From the NCBI GenBank assembly GCA_963976875.1, contig CAXBML010000037.1:1-26956 (forward strand): a DNA stretch of 26,956 bases. The letters are read 5' to 3'. The stretch is from Berkiella_A sp963976875. Its GTDB lineage: Bacteria; Pseudomonadota; Gammaproteobacteria; Berkiellales; Berkiellaceae. Of this stretch, positions 14,001 to 21,003 are shown in pieces. Each line of letters opens with the position of its first letter. Position 1 is the stretch's first letter. Both the position numbers and the translations under genes were made by a program. Under the pieces are notes generated by a model, which saw only the letters and a program-made list of their open reading frames with translations, was not told the origin of the DNA and did not search any database.

Positions 14001-15844
14001 TATGAACCATTACCATTTTTATTGCCGTTTCCATTTTTAGTGCCATTAATTTTTTGGGTAAAAGTTAGTAGTTTTTCGCCGGACTTGGGTTGAACCTTCA
14101 TGTCTGCAGAATAAAAACTCAATGATGTATCCGTGTGAATAATCAAGATAGGGAGATATACTGTTTTTGCATTTTCGTTGAATTGTTCGAATGTAAACGC
14201 ATCACTAAAAGTTGTGCATTGAAATGTCCAATCCAAAAAATGGTCACGCAACAGTGACTCATAAGTATATTCTGGCGTAAATAATTGTTTGCCCGCAAGC
14301 GTTGAAGGTAAATCACGAGCATCCTTTTCATGATGGCTGACAACAGGCAATTGAAAGACATTATGTCGACCTAGTTCATGGCCAAACCGGGAGCAAACCA
14401 AAGCATTAAAGGCATCGTTATCGGATACGGCAATGACATAGCCCATTTCGCTCAAATCTAACCGTTCTTCGGCTTCTTCAGATAAGACTTGTCCAAAATA
14501 TACGCGTAGCCCAGCCAAGCGAGCAAATTTTAGTTTGTGCCAAGAAGTTTCAGCTATCAGGACGGGAATATCTTCTGCATGTAATGCTTTTGCGAGTTCT
14601 ATGCTCCATAAAGAGGCGCCCACAATTAATACGCCATTATTTTTAGTGGCGGCTAATCCTAGTTTTTTGGCTACAAATGATAAAGAAAATCCATGAGCGA
14701 CCACAGTCGTTAATATTAAAGCGAATACTAGAGGCACTAATATCTGGGCATCTGGTAAACCAGCTTCAGTAAGCTCATAGGCAAAAACACCGGCAACAGC
14801 AGCAGCAACCACACCTCTAGGGGCGATCCAGGAAAGTAAAATACGATCAGGCCAACTGACATCGCTACCAATTGTTGACAATAATATAATGATAGGTCTG
14901 GCAATAAACATAATGGCGAGTATGAGCAAGAGAATAGAAATATTTAAATTTGATATTTGTGAGATATTTAGCGTGGCGGTTAATATAATAAATAAACACG
15001 AAATGAGAATAATGCCTAATGATTCATTAAAGCGACGTATTTCACCTATGCTGGGTAATTTTAAGTTGCTGAGGGTGATGCCAAAAGCCGTTGCTGCCAA
15101 TAATCCCGCTTCTTCTAGTGCTAAATTAGAGACATAGTATATGAATAGGACTAACACGAGAGAAAGAGTGGGTTTTAAGAACTCAGGTACTAAGCCTTTT
15201 TTGAATGTGTAGGCTAATATGTAACCCGCCCCTATGCCTAAAAGTAAAGCAACTGATAATCCTTTGAATAGCTCATAGAATATATGAAACTCAGCATCAC
15301 CTAGTTGTTTTGCTAAAAAATATTGGAATACTAAAACGGCTAATAGTGCGCCTATAGGATCATTGATAATACCTTCCCATTTGATATAAGAAGCTGTTTT
15401 ACGTTTTAATCTGGCTTGCCGAAGTAGCGGAATGACGACCGTTGGGCCACTGACCACAATAATGGCGCCAAAGATAAAAGCAATGGGCCAACTGATACCG
15501 CCTATATAGTGGGTACATAAAGCATATATGCCCCAAGCAATTGGAATAGTAGGAAAGACAAGGCGCTTTACGCCACTAAAAACTTCTTTGAGCTCAAAAA
15601 GTTGTAAGTATAATCCTCCTTCAAATAGGATAATCGCAACTGAAAACTTAACAAATGCTTTTAGAGCTTCATTTGAGTGCAAATCTGGTTGAATCAAGTG
15701 AAAAGTAGGACCTAATAACAATCCTGTTGCGGAGAGTAAGACGATCGCCGGCAGATGAAAGCGCCAGGCAAACCATTGTGCTATCAGACCTAATAATGGA
15801 ATTAAGATAACAATAAAATAAAAGTCGTTTATTAAGTCTGACAT
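14000..15844 (-). CDS. Cation:proton antiporter with C-terminal TrkA-N domain
   Basis: An inner-membrane monovalent cation/proton antiporter of 614 residues. Residues 1-395 hold about 12-13 membrane segments, with the conserved Asn161-Asp162 pair in E-G-I-I-N-D-P-I-G-A, the ion-binding site expected of NhaP-like (ND-type, electroneutral) members. R353-G in W-I-A-P-R-G-V-V matches the family's conserved Arg. Residues from about 402 form a Rossmann TrkA-N/RCK nucleotide-binding domain (G-V-L-I-V-G-A-S-L-W-S), as in the KefC/NhaP2 type, which gates transport. The end is a short Asn/Gly/Lys low-complexity tail (about 598-614) with N-G-N repeats. RBS AAGGA stands 6 nt before ATG 15844. It heads a three-gene unit. 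The likely role is pH or K+/Na+ homeostasis; the transported ion is not determined. Confidence 0.9.
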   Translation of the reverse strand: MSDLINDFYFIVILIPLLGLIAQWFAWRFHLPAIVLLSATGLLLGPTFHLIQPDLHSNEALKAFVKFSVAIILFEGGLYLQLFELKEVFSGVKRLVFPTIPIAWGIYALCTHYIGGISWPIAFIFGAIIVVSGPTVVIPLLRQARLKRKTASYIKWEGIINDPIGALLAVLVFQYFLAKQLGDAEFHIFYELFKGLSVALLLGIGAGYILAYTFKKGLVPEFLKPTLSLVLVLFIYYVSNLALEEAGLLAATAFGITLSNLKLPSIGEIRRFNESLGIILISCLFIILTATLNISQISNLNISILLLILAIMFIARPIIILLSTIGSDVSWPDRILLSWIAPRGVVAAAVAGVFAYELTEAGLPDAQILVPLVFALILTTVVAHGFSLSFVAKKLGLAATKNNGVLIVGASLWSIELAKALHAEDIPVLIAETSWHKLKFARLAGLRVYFGQVLSEEAEERLDLSEMGYVIAVSDNDAFNALVCSRFGHELGRHNVFQLPVVSHHEKDARDLPSTLAGKQLFTPEYTYESLLRDHFLDWTFQCTTFSDAFTFEQFNENAKTVYLPILIIHTDTSLSFYSADMKVQPKSGEKLLTFTQKINGTKNGNGNKNGNGS

Positions 15845-16197
15845 CCGATGTCCTTATTTAATTTCTATGCACAGTAAAGTGTGAGAAATAACTCTATTAA
15901 ATGAGTAGAAGCAATTAGCCATTATTTAAGTATCTCAGAATATAGGCAACCTTATTATTATTATGTCCCTCTAGATAAACAGCTATGTACCTGGCATGAA
16001 CCATTTGATTAGCAAGGACGGATGTCTTTGTTTTTTAATGAGAATGATTGCTTTTCGCAACTTTTAATTCACATTGACAAGTAATTTATCTCGTTGTCTA
16101 ATATACAAAGTTGGGCAATATCGTGCTTTTATATCACATTTTTCTGTTGTCTCGGCCCGATATCAATTCTTAAAAACTAAAATTTCGGAACATATAA
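15845..16197. other. 353-bp divergent intergenic region, antiporter / cco operon
   Basis: No ORF with coding character was seen. The right half holds the ccoN promoter. An A/T-rich stretch at 16037-16055 (AATGAGAATGATTGCTTTT) resembles half of a Fur box but matches poorly on the other half. No FNR/Anr palindrome was found: the best half-site is TTGAT at 16005-16009, without its partner. A promoter for the antiporter gene must lie in the left half but no convincing hexamer pair was seen. Confidence 0.5.
16074..16102 (+). promoter_or_regulatory. Strong sigma70-type promoter of the cco operon
   Basis: A perfect -35 TTGACA (16074-16079), a 17-bp spacer and -10 TCTAAT (16097-16102, one base off TATAAT). 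Transcription would start near 16109, leaving a leader of about 89 nt before ccoN. This is the best promoter match in the window. No FNR-type site overlaps it, so oxygen control, usual for cbb3 oxidase genes, is not visible here. Confidence 0.75.
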
Positions 16198-17625
16198 ATG
16201 AATCAAGTGGAAGACATTTCTTATCACTATAAAACGGTCAAACAATTCACGATTATGGCGGTAGTTTGGGGCATTGTGGGTATGTTAGTAGGCGTTATAA
16301 TTGCGGCACAGCTAGCGTGGCCTGCTCTTAATTTTGATATCCCTTGGTTAAGCTACGGTCGTCTTCGTCCTTTACATACTAATGCGGTAATATTCGCTTT
16401 TGGTGGTTGCGCATTATTTGGCGCTTCATATTATATTGTTCAGCGAACTTGCAAAACAACCTTAGCATTTCCAGGCTTAGCAAAATTTACCTTTTGGGGA
16501 TGGCAGCTGGTCATTTTATCCGCTGTAATATCTTTGCCTTTGGGATTCACTACGACCAAAGAGTATGCTGAGCTTGAATGGCCTATAGATATATTAATTA
16601 CCATTGTTTGGGTGGCGTATGCATTGGTCTTTTTTGGCACCATCATGAAAAGACGCACTTCCCATATATATGTAGCCAACTGGTTCTTTGGCGCTTACAT
16701 TATTACTGTTGCGGTTTTGCATATTGTCAACAGTTTAGCCATACCTGTTTCGATGATGAAGTCTTATTCTATCTATGCGGGCAGTGTCGACGCGATGGTG
16801 CAGTGGTGGTATGCGCATAATGCGGTCGGATTCTTCTTGACCGCTGCATTTTTAGGCCTTATGTATTATTTTGTGCCAATACAGGCGCAGCGGCCTATTT
16901 ATTCCTATCGGCTATCGATAGTTCATTTTTGGGCATTGATTGCTATTTATATGTGGGCTGGACCGCATCATTTACATTATACCGCTTTGCCAGATTGGGC
17001 TCAGTCTGTTGGTATGGTCTTTTCTTTGGTTTTATTGGCGCCTTCTTGGGGAGGTATGATTAATGGCGTGATGACGTTAAACGGGGCTTGGGATAAATTA
17101 CGCACAGATCCTATTATTCGATTTTTAATTGTTGCGTTGACATTTTATGGTATGGCCACTTTTGAGGGGCCAATGATGTCTATTAAAACTGTAAATGCAT
17201 TATCACACTATACGGACTGGACGGTTGGTCACGTACATTCAGGCGCTTTAGGTTGGGTGGCTATGATTACTATTGGGTCAATATATGTATTAATCCCAAG
17301 ATTGTTTGGCAAAAAAGAGATGTATAGCACATCACTGATTTTTTTCCACTTTTGGTTGTCAACCATTGGTACGGTTTGTTATATCGCAGCGATGTGGATT
17401 GCGGGCGTGATGCAGGGCCTAATGTGGCGTGCGATGAATGACGATGGTACTTTGACGTACACTTTTATTGAGTCTGTGGAAGCAACTCACCCTTATTATA
17501 TTGTGAGGTTTATAGGCGGTGCGATCTTCCTGGCTGGTATGTTTGTGATGGCTTATAACGTTTGGCAAACTACTCGAAAAAGAACACCCCTAGTACAACC
17601 AAACGTTATTGAAGCGATGGCTTAA
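16198..17625 (+). CDS. ccoN: cbb3-type cytochrome c oxidase subunit I
   Basis: Catalytic subunit of the cbb3 oxidase, a high-affinity haem-copper oxidase that reduces O2 to water and pumps protons across the inner membrane. 475 residues with about 12 membrane helices, the usual length. Expected metal ligands are present: H60 in R-P-L-H-T-N (low-spin haem b), H207 in W-Y-A-H-N-A-V-G-F and H257-H258 in G-P-H-H-L-H-Y-T (CuB), and H345/H347 in V-G-H-V-H-S-G-A (haem b3 and haem b). It is the first gene of the cco operon, 14 bp ahead of ccoO. The RBS is poor (CGGAA about 9 nt before ATG 16198). There is no sign of degradation. Confidence 0.97.
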   Translation: MNQVEDISYHYKTVKQFTIMAVVWGIVGMLVGVIIAAQLAWPALNFDIPWLSYGRLRPLHTNAVIFAFGGCALFGASYYIVQRTCKTTLAFPGLAKFTFWGWQLVILSAVISLPLGFTTTKEYAELEWPIDILITIVWVAYALVFFGTIMKRRTSHIYVANWFFGAYIITVAVLHIVNSLAIPVSMMKSYSIYAGSVDAMVQWWYAHNAVGFFLTAAFLGLMYYFVPIQAQRPIYSYRLSIVHFWALIAIYMWAGPHHLHYTALPDWAQSVGMVFSLVLLAPSWGGMINGVMTLNGAWDKLRTDPIIRFLIVALTFYGMATFEGPMMSIKTVNALSHYTDWTVGHVHSGALGWVAMITIGSIYVLIPRLFGKKEMYSTSLIFFHFWLSTIGTVCYIAAMWIAGVMQGLMWRAMNDDGTLTYTFIESVEATHPYYIVRFIGGAIFLAGMFVMAYNVWQTTRKRTPLVQPNVIEAMA

Positions 17626-17639
17626 GGGAGCGCAGATTC

Positions 17640-18254
17640 ATGCAACATGAAAAAGTAGAGAAAAATATTGGCCTCATGATGGTGCTGATTGTGATCGCGA
17701 TTAGTTTAGGTGGGTTGACTGAAATTGTGCCTTTGTTTTTTCAAAAGCAAACACAGGAAGCGGTGCCCAATTTAAAACCTTTAGCAGCTTTAGAGCTAGA
17801 AGGCAGAGATATTTATATCCGTGAAGGCTGTCATGTTTGCCACTCTCAAATGGTTCGTACCTTGCACTCAGAGACTTTGCGTTATGGACATTATTCTTTA
17901 GCCGGGGAGCATGTTTATGAACATCCATTTTTGTGGGGTTCTAAACGCACTGGACCCGATTTGGCTAGAGTAGGTAAGCGTTATAGTGATGATTGGCATC
18001 GTGTGCATTTGATTAATCCCAGAGATGTCTCACCCACATCGAATATGCCTGCCTACCCATGGTTAGAGAAAACAATCGTGAGTAACATGCATATCCAAAA
18101 GAAAATGAAAGTTTTTAGGACTATGGGTGTTCCTTATTCTGATGAAGATATTGAAAACGCCCCTAAAGCATTGGAGGGGAAAACAGAATTAGATGCGATG
18201 GTTGCCTACTTGCAACAGTTGGGTACCGTAATGAGTCAAAAGGTTGGTTCATGA
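17640..18254 (+). CDS. ccoO: cbb3-type cytochrome c oxidase subunit II
   Basis: Membrane-anchored monohaem cytochrome c of the cbb3 complex, carrying electrons from CcoP to CcoN. 204 residues: an N-terminal membrane helix (residues 12-33) and a periplasmic domain with the haem c site C64-H-V-C67-H68. M136 in T-S-N-M-P-A-Y-P-W is the expected axial ligand. The segment R-T-G-P-D-L-A-R-V-G-x-R-Y-S-D-x-W-H is typical of CcoO. A GGGAG RBS lies 9 nt before ATG 17640. Its stop codon overlaps the first ATG of ccoQ (ATGA), so the pair is translationally coupled. Confidence 0.97.
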   Translation: MQHEKVEKNIGLMMVLIVIAISLGGLTEIVPLFFQKQTQEAVPNLKPLAALELEGRDIYIREGCHVCHSQMVRTLHSETLRYGHYSLAGEHVYEHPFLWGSKRTGPDLARVGKRYSDDWHRVHLINPRDVSPTSNMPAYPWLEKTIVSNMHIQKKMKVFRTMGVPYSDEDIENAPKALEGKTELDAMVAYLQQLGTVMSQKVGS

Positions 18255-18424
18255 TGGATATTAATGTACTCAGAGGTATCTTGACAGTCGTGTTATTTGT
18301 TTTATTTATGTTATTGGTCTTGAAAATATATAGTCCCAAACAAAAAAAGCCATTTAAAGAGGCCAGTATGTTGCCTTTTGAGGACGAAATAATCAATACG
18401 GGAGAGGCAAAGTCGAATGAGTAA
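18251..18424 (+). CDS. ccoQ: cbb3 oxidase small subunit CcoQ
   Basis: A 57-residue protein, easily missed because of its size, lying between ccoO and ccoP. It has one membrane helix (about residues 8-25) followed by a short cytoplasmic tail with K-I-Y-S-P-K-Q-K-K and an acidic P-F-E-D-E segment, the usual CcoQ layout. CcoQ helps stabilise the assembled oxidase. ATG 18251 overlaps the ccoO stop, with AGG 7 nt upstream; a second ATG directly after it (18254) is also possible. Its 3' end overlaps the start of ccoP by 8 bp, so the genes are tightly coupled. Identification rests on position, size and topology more than on residue motifs. Confidence 0.85.
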   Translation: MMDINVLRGILTVVLFVLFMLLVLKIYSPKQKKPFKEASMLPFEDEIINTGEAKSNE

Positions 18425-19328
18425 TTTCTGGAGCTGGTATATTATTTTGCTAGTTGTTGCCATGTTAATCGGCTGTGCTGTATTGTTGATTTTGACTGGT
18501 CGACATAATCCTCAGGGTTTAAAAGACGACGATAAAATTGACCATGGTTTTGATGGCATTGTTGAGCTAAATAAGCCATTGCCGCGGTGGTGGGTATGGT
18601 TATTTTGGCTAACCATTGTATTTGCCATTGGCTATTTGGCCCTATACCCTGGCATGGGAACATATGAGGGGTACTATGGCTGGTCCTCCGAAAAACAATT
18701 GCAAGAACAAGTCGATCAAGCACAAGCGCAGTACGGTCCAATTTTTACCGCGTATGCAAAGCAGCCCGTTGAGCAGTTAGCAAAAGATCCCGCAGCCATG
18801 GAAATCGCGCAACGCTTATTTGCGAATCACTGCGCCACTTGCCATGGTTCTGATGCCAGAGGTATGAAAGGCTTTCCCAACTTAATCGAAGGTACTTGGA
18901 TTTACGGTGGCTCGCCTGAAGATATCAAGCAGACCATTATGAATGGCCGAAAAGCCATGATGCCGTCCCAAATGAGTGCTTTACAAAGCGAGCGGAGCTT
19001 GGAACAAGTCATACAGTTTTTATTACACAAAAATGGTCGTAAGGCAGATGTTGCCAAAGCCCAAGAGGGCGAAAAACTATTCAAAAGAATTTGTGCTGCT
19101 TGTCATGGCCCAGACGCAAAAGGTAACAAGCTTCTTGGTGCGCCCAATTTGACAGATAACACTTGGACACATGGTGGTACTGCTCTTGGAATTGAAATGA
19201 GTATCAGAAATGGCAGGCAAGGAGAAATGCCGCCGCATAAGGATATTTTGGGGGCTGAAAAAGCACATCTCATGACGGCTTATATTTATGGCATATCGAA
19301 TAAAAAAGAGAGTCGACCATCTGAATGA
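18417..19328 (+). CDS. ccoP: cbb3-type cytochrome c oxidase subunit III
   Basis: Dihaem cytochrome c subunit that receives electrons from soluble cytochromes. 303 residues: an N-terminal membrane helix (residues 7-27), the conserved D-G-I-V-E-L-N-K-P-L-P-R-W-W segment (46-59), a second helix (60-77), and two cytochrome c domains with haem sites C139-A-T-C142-H143 and C226-A-A-C229-H230. Each is followed by a P-N-L motif and a Met ligand region (M-M-P-S-Q and E-M-P-P-H). Its 3' end overlaps ccoG by 4 bp (ATGA). Length and architecture are normal for the two-helix type of CcoP found in gammaproteobacteria. Confidence 0.97.
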   Translation: MSNFWSWYIILLVVAMLIGCAVLLILTGRHNPQGLKDDDKIDHGFDGIVELNKPLPRWWVWLFWLTIVFAIGYLALYPGMGTYEGYYGWSSEKQLQEQVDQAQAQYGPIFTAYAKQPVEQLAKDPAAMEIAQRLFANHCATCHGSDARGMKGFPNLIEGTWIYGGSPEDIKQTIMNGRKAMMPSQMSALQSERSLEQVIQFLLHKNGRKADVAKAQEGEKLFKRICAACHGPDAKGNKLLGAPNLTDNTWTHGGTALGIEMSIRNGRQGEMPPHKDILGAEKAHLMTAYIYGISNKKESRPSE

Positions 19329-20734
19329 CAGATAAACATCAAGATGACAAATCAACGGATGAATTGGTAAGCCTATACGAAAAAAGAGAAAAAATTCACC
19401 CGCGTGAGATCACAGGATTCTATCAATCAATACGGGTAGTGGTAATATGGCTAACTTTGGCGTGGTTTTTTACTGCGCCTTGGATTTTGTGGGGCAAGCG
19501 GCAGGCTATATTATTTGATTTGCCTGCCCGAAAGTTTTACATTTTTGGCGTCACATTTTGGCCGCAAGACTTTATCTACCTGAGTGTGTTGCTAATAATT
19601 GCGGCGATTAGTTTATTTTTGTTTACAGCGGTCGCGGGGCGTTTGTGGTGCGGTTATACATGCCCACAAACAGTTTGGACACGCTTTTTCTTTTGGATAG
19701 AGCGTATAACAGAAGGCAATCGAAACCAACGCCTTAAATTAGACGCTAGCCCAATCTCAATGAATAAAATCATTCGACGATCAGCTAAGCACATACTATG
19801 GTTGTTGCTTGCATTTCTGACCGCGTTCACTTTTATTGGCTATTTCACGCCCATACGCGACTTGAGCTTTGAGCTGATTCAAATGGCTCTGGGACCGTGG
19901 GAAAGTTTTTGGATTCTTTTCTTTACAATCGCGACATATATAAACGCAGGTTGGATGCGAGAACAGGTTTGCTTATATATGTGTCCTTATGCTCGCTTTC
20001 AAAGCGTGATGCTTGACCCTGATACTTTGATTATTTCTTATGATGAACAACGCGGCGAGCCTAGAGGCCGGAGAAAGCGAGGCATAGATCCCGAAACTTT
20101 GGGCCTAGGCAGTTGTGTTTCTTGTAATCAATGTGTCGATGTTTGTCCTACAGGGATAGATATTCGAGATGGTTTGCAAGTGGGCTGTATTGGTTGTGCT
20201 GCTTGTATTGATGCTTGCGATAAAATAATGGATAAAATGCGTTATCCTAGAGGGCTGATTCGTTATACAACTGAGAACCAGCTCGAAAAGGGTAAAACCC
20301 GCATGATAAGACCCAGAGTTGTTGCGTATACAGTTATATTATGGACGTTGATTTTTGGGTTAAGTTACGCGCTTTGGACCAGGGTGCCATTTAATTTTGA
20401 TATACTCAAAGACAGAAACCAACTCTATAAAGAGACCAATGAGGGCTGGATTGAAAATGTTTACCTACTGACCCTAATGAATAAATCTCAAGAAGATCAT
20501 ACTTACCATTTAAGTTTGATAGGCGAACAACCTTCTTTAACGTTAATTGGTAACGAGAATGTGACAGTGGGTGCTGGAAAAGTGGTTTTGCATCCTATTC
20601 GCATCCAGGTGAATCCTGATGAATTATCTTCCAGGCGTTCTAAGCTCAAAATCCGGATGTCTATACAAGGACAAGAAAGTGGTCAGTTTAAAGAAGAAGA
20701 GACAACATTAATCTCTCCTGTGTTTTATAGGTAG
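19325..20734 (+). CDS. ccoG: cbb3 oxidase assembly protein CcoG (polyferredoxin)
   Basis: Membrane-bound iron-sulfur protein (FixG/RdxA/RdxB type) needed for copper handling in cbb3 assembly; CcoG has been reported to reduce Cu(II) to Cu(I). 469 residues: about five membrane helices, the early motif W108-C-G-Y-T-C113-P, M-R-E-Q-V-C-L-Y-M-C-P-Y-A-R-F-Q (211-226), and two [4Fe-4S] cluster motifs. The first uses C264, C267, C270, C274 and the second C288, C291, C294, C298. The C-terminal about 120 residues form the Ig-like FixG domain. ATG 19325 overlaps the ccoP stop. The gene is intact and followed after 4 bp by ccoH. Confidence 0.95.
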   Translation: MTDKHQDDKSTDELVSLYEKREKIHPREITGFYQSIRVVVIWLTLAWFFTAPWILWGKRQAILFDLPARKFYIFGVTFWPQDFIYLSVLLIIAAISLFLFTAVAGRLWCGYTCPQTVWTRFFFWIERITEGNRNQRLKLDASPISMNKIIRRSAKHILWLLLAFLTAFTFIGYFTPIRDLSFELIQMALGPWESFWILFFTIATYINAGWMREQVCLYMCPYARFQSVMLDPDTLIISYDEQRGEPRGRRKRGIDPETLGLGSCVSCNQCVDVCPTGIDIRDGLQVGCIGCAACIDACDKIMDKMRYPRGLIRYTTENQLEKGKTRMIRPRVVAYTVILWTLIFGLSYALWTRVPFNFDILKDRNQLYKETNEGWIENVYLLTLMNKSQEDHTYHLSLIGEQPSLTLIGNENVTVGAGKVVLHPIRIQVNPDELSSRRSKLKIRMSIQGQESGQFKEEETTLISPVFYR

Positions 20735-20738
20735 CATT

Positions 20739-20936
20739 ATGACGCATTCTAAAGTTAAGAATAAAAGCTGGTACCGACATTTCTGGCCGTGGTTTATTAT
20801 CACGTTTCTTGTAGTGACTATTTCCGCTTGTATGTTAACAATGTATTTGGCGATTAAATATCCAGACTTGGTTGTAAAAGATAACTGGGTTAAAGATGGC
20901 ATGACAGTTTATCAGCAAGATGCAGTAAAAGAATGA
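20739..20936 (+). CDS. ccoH: Short FixH/CcoH-family protein
   Basis: Identified as CcoH by place (between ccoG and ccoI) and by its N-terminal layout: W-Y-R-H-F-W-P-W then one membrane helix (about residues 18-39), followed by Y-P-D-L-V-V-K-D-N-W-V-K-D-G-M, where FixH proteins have a similar D-x-Y-Y-K-x-G stretch. CcoH is a membrane protein that stays with the cbb3 complex during assembly. At 65 residues it is far shorter than the roughly 150-190 residues usual for FixH and lacks the periplasmic beta domain. No continuation of that domain is seen in other frames of the next 67 bp, so this is a reduced form rather than a fresh frameshift. The start is 4 bp past ccoG. Confidence 0.8.
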   Translation: MTHSKVKNKSWYRHFWPWFIITFLVVTISACMLTMYLAIKYPDLVVKDNWVKDGMTVYQQDAVKE

Positions 20937-21003
20937 TCAGAATGCACTCTGCCTCTCATCCCATTCTGGGAGAGCGGTGCCAGCGCTTATCTGAGGCTTA
21001 ACC

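Noticed and set aside
14889..15137. Forward ORF inside the antiporter gene
   Set aside because: Antisense to conserved membrane helices; composition is a shadow.
16005..16018. FNR/Anr box upstream of ccoN
   Set aside because: Only the TTGAT half-site is present; the partner half reads AAGGA rather than ATCAA.
18442..18741. Reverse ORF inside ccoP
   Set aside because: Antisense to a clear CcoP sequence with no start signal of its own.
20956..20977. CTCTC/GAGAG inverted repeat between ccoH and ccoI as a terminator
   Set aside because: Short arms, no T-run, and it lies inside an operon whose genes need co-expression; a processing site is possible but unsupported.
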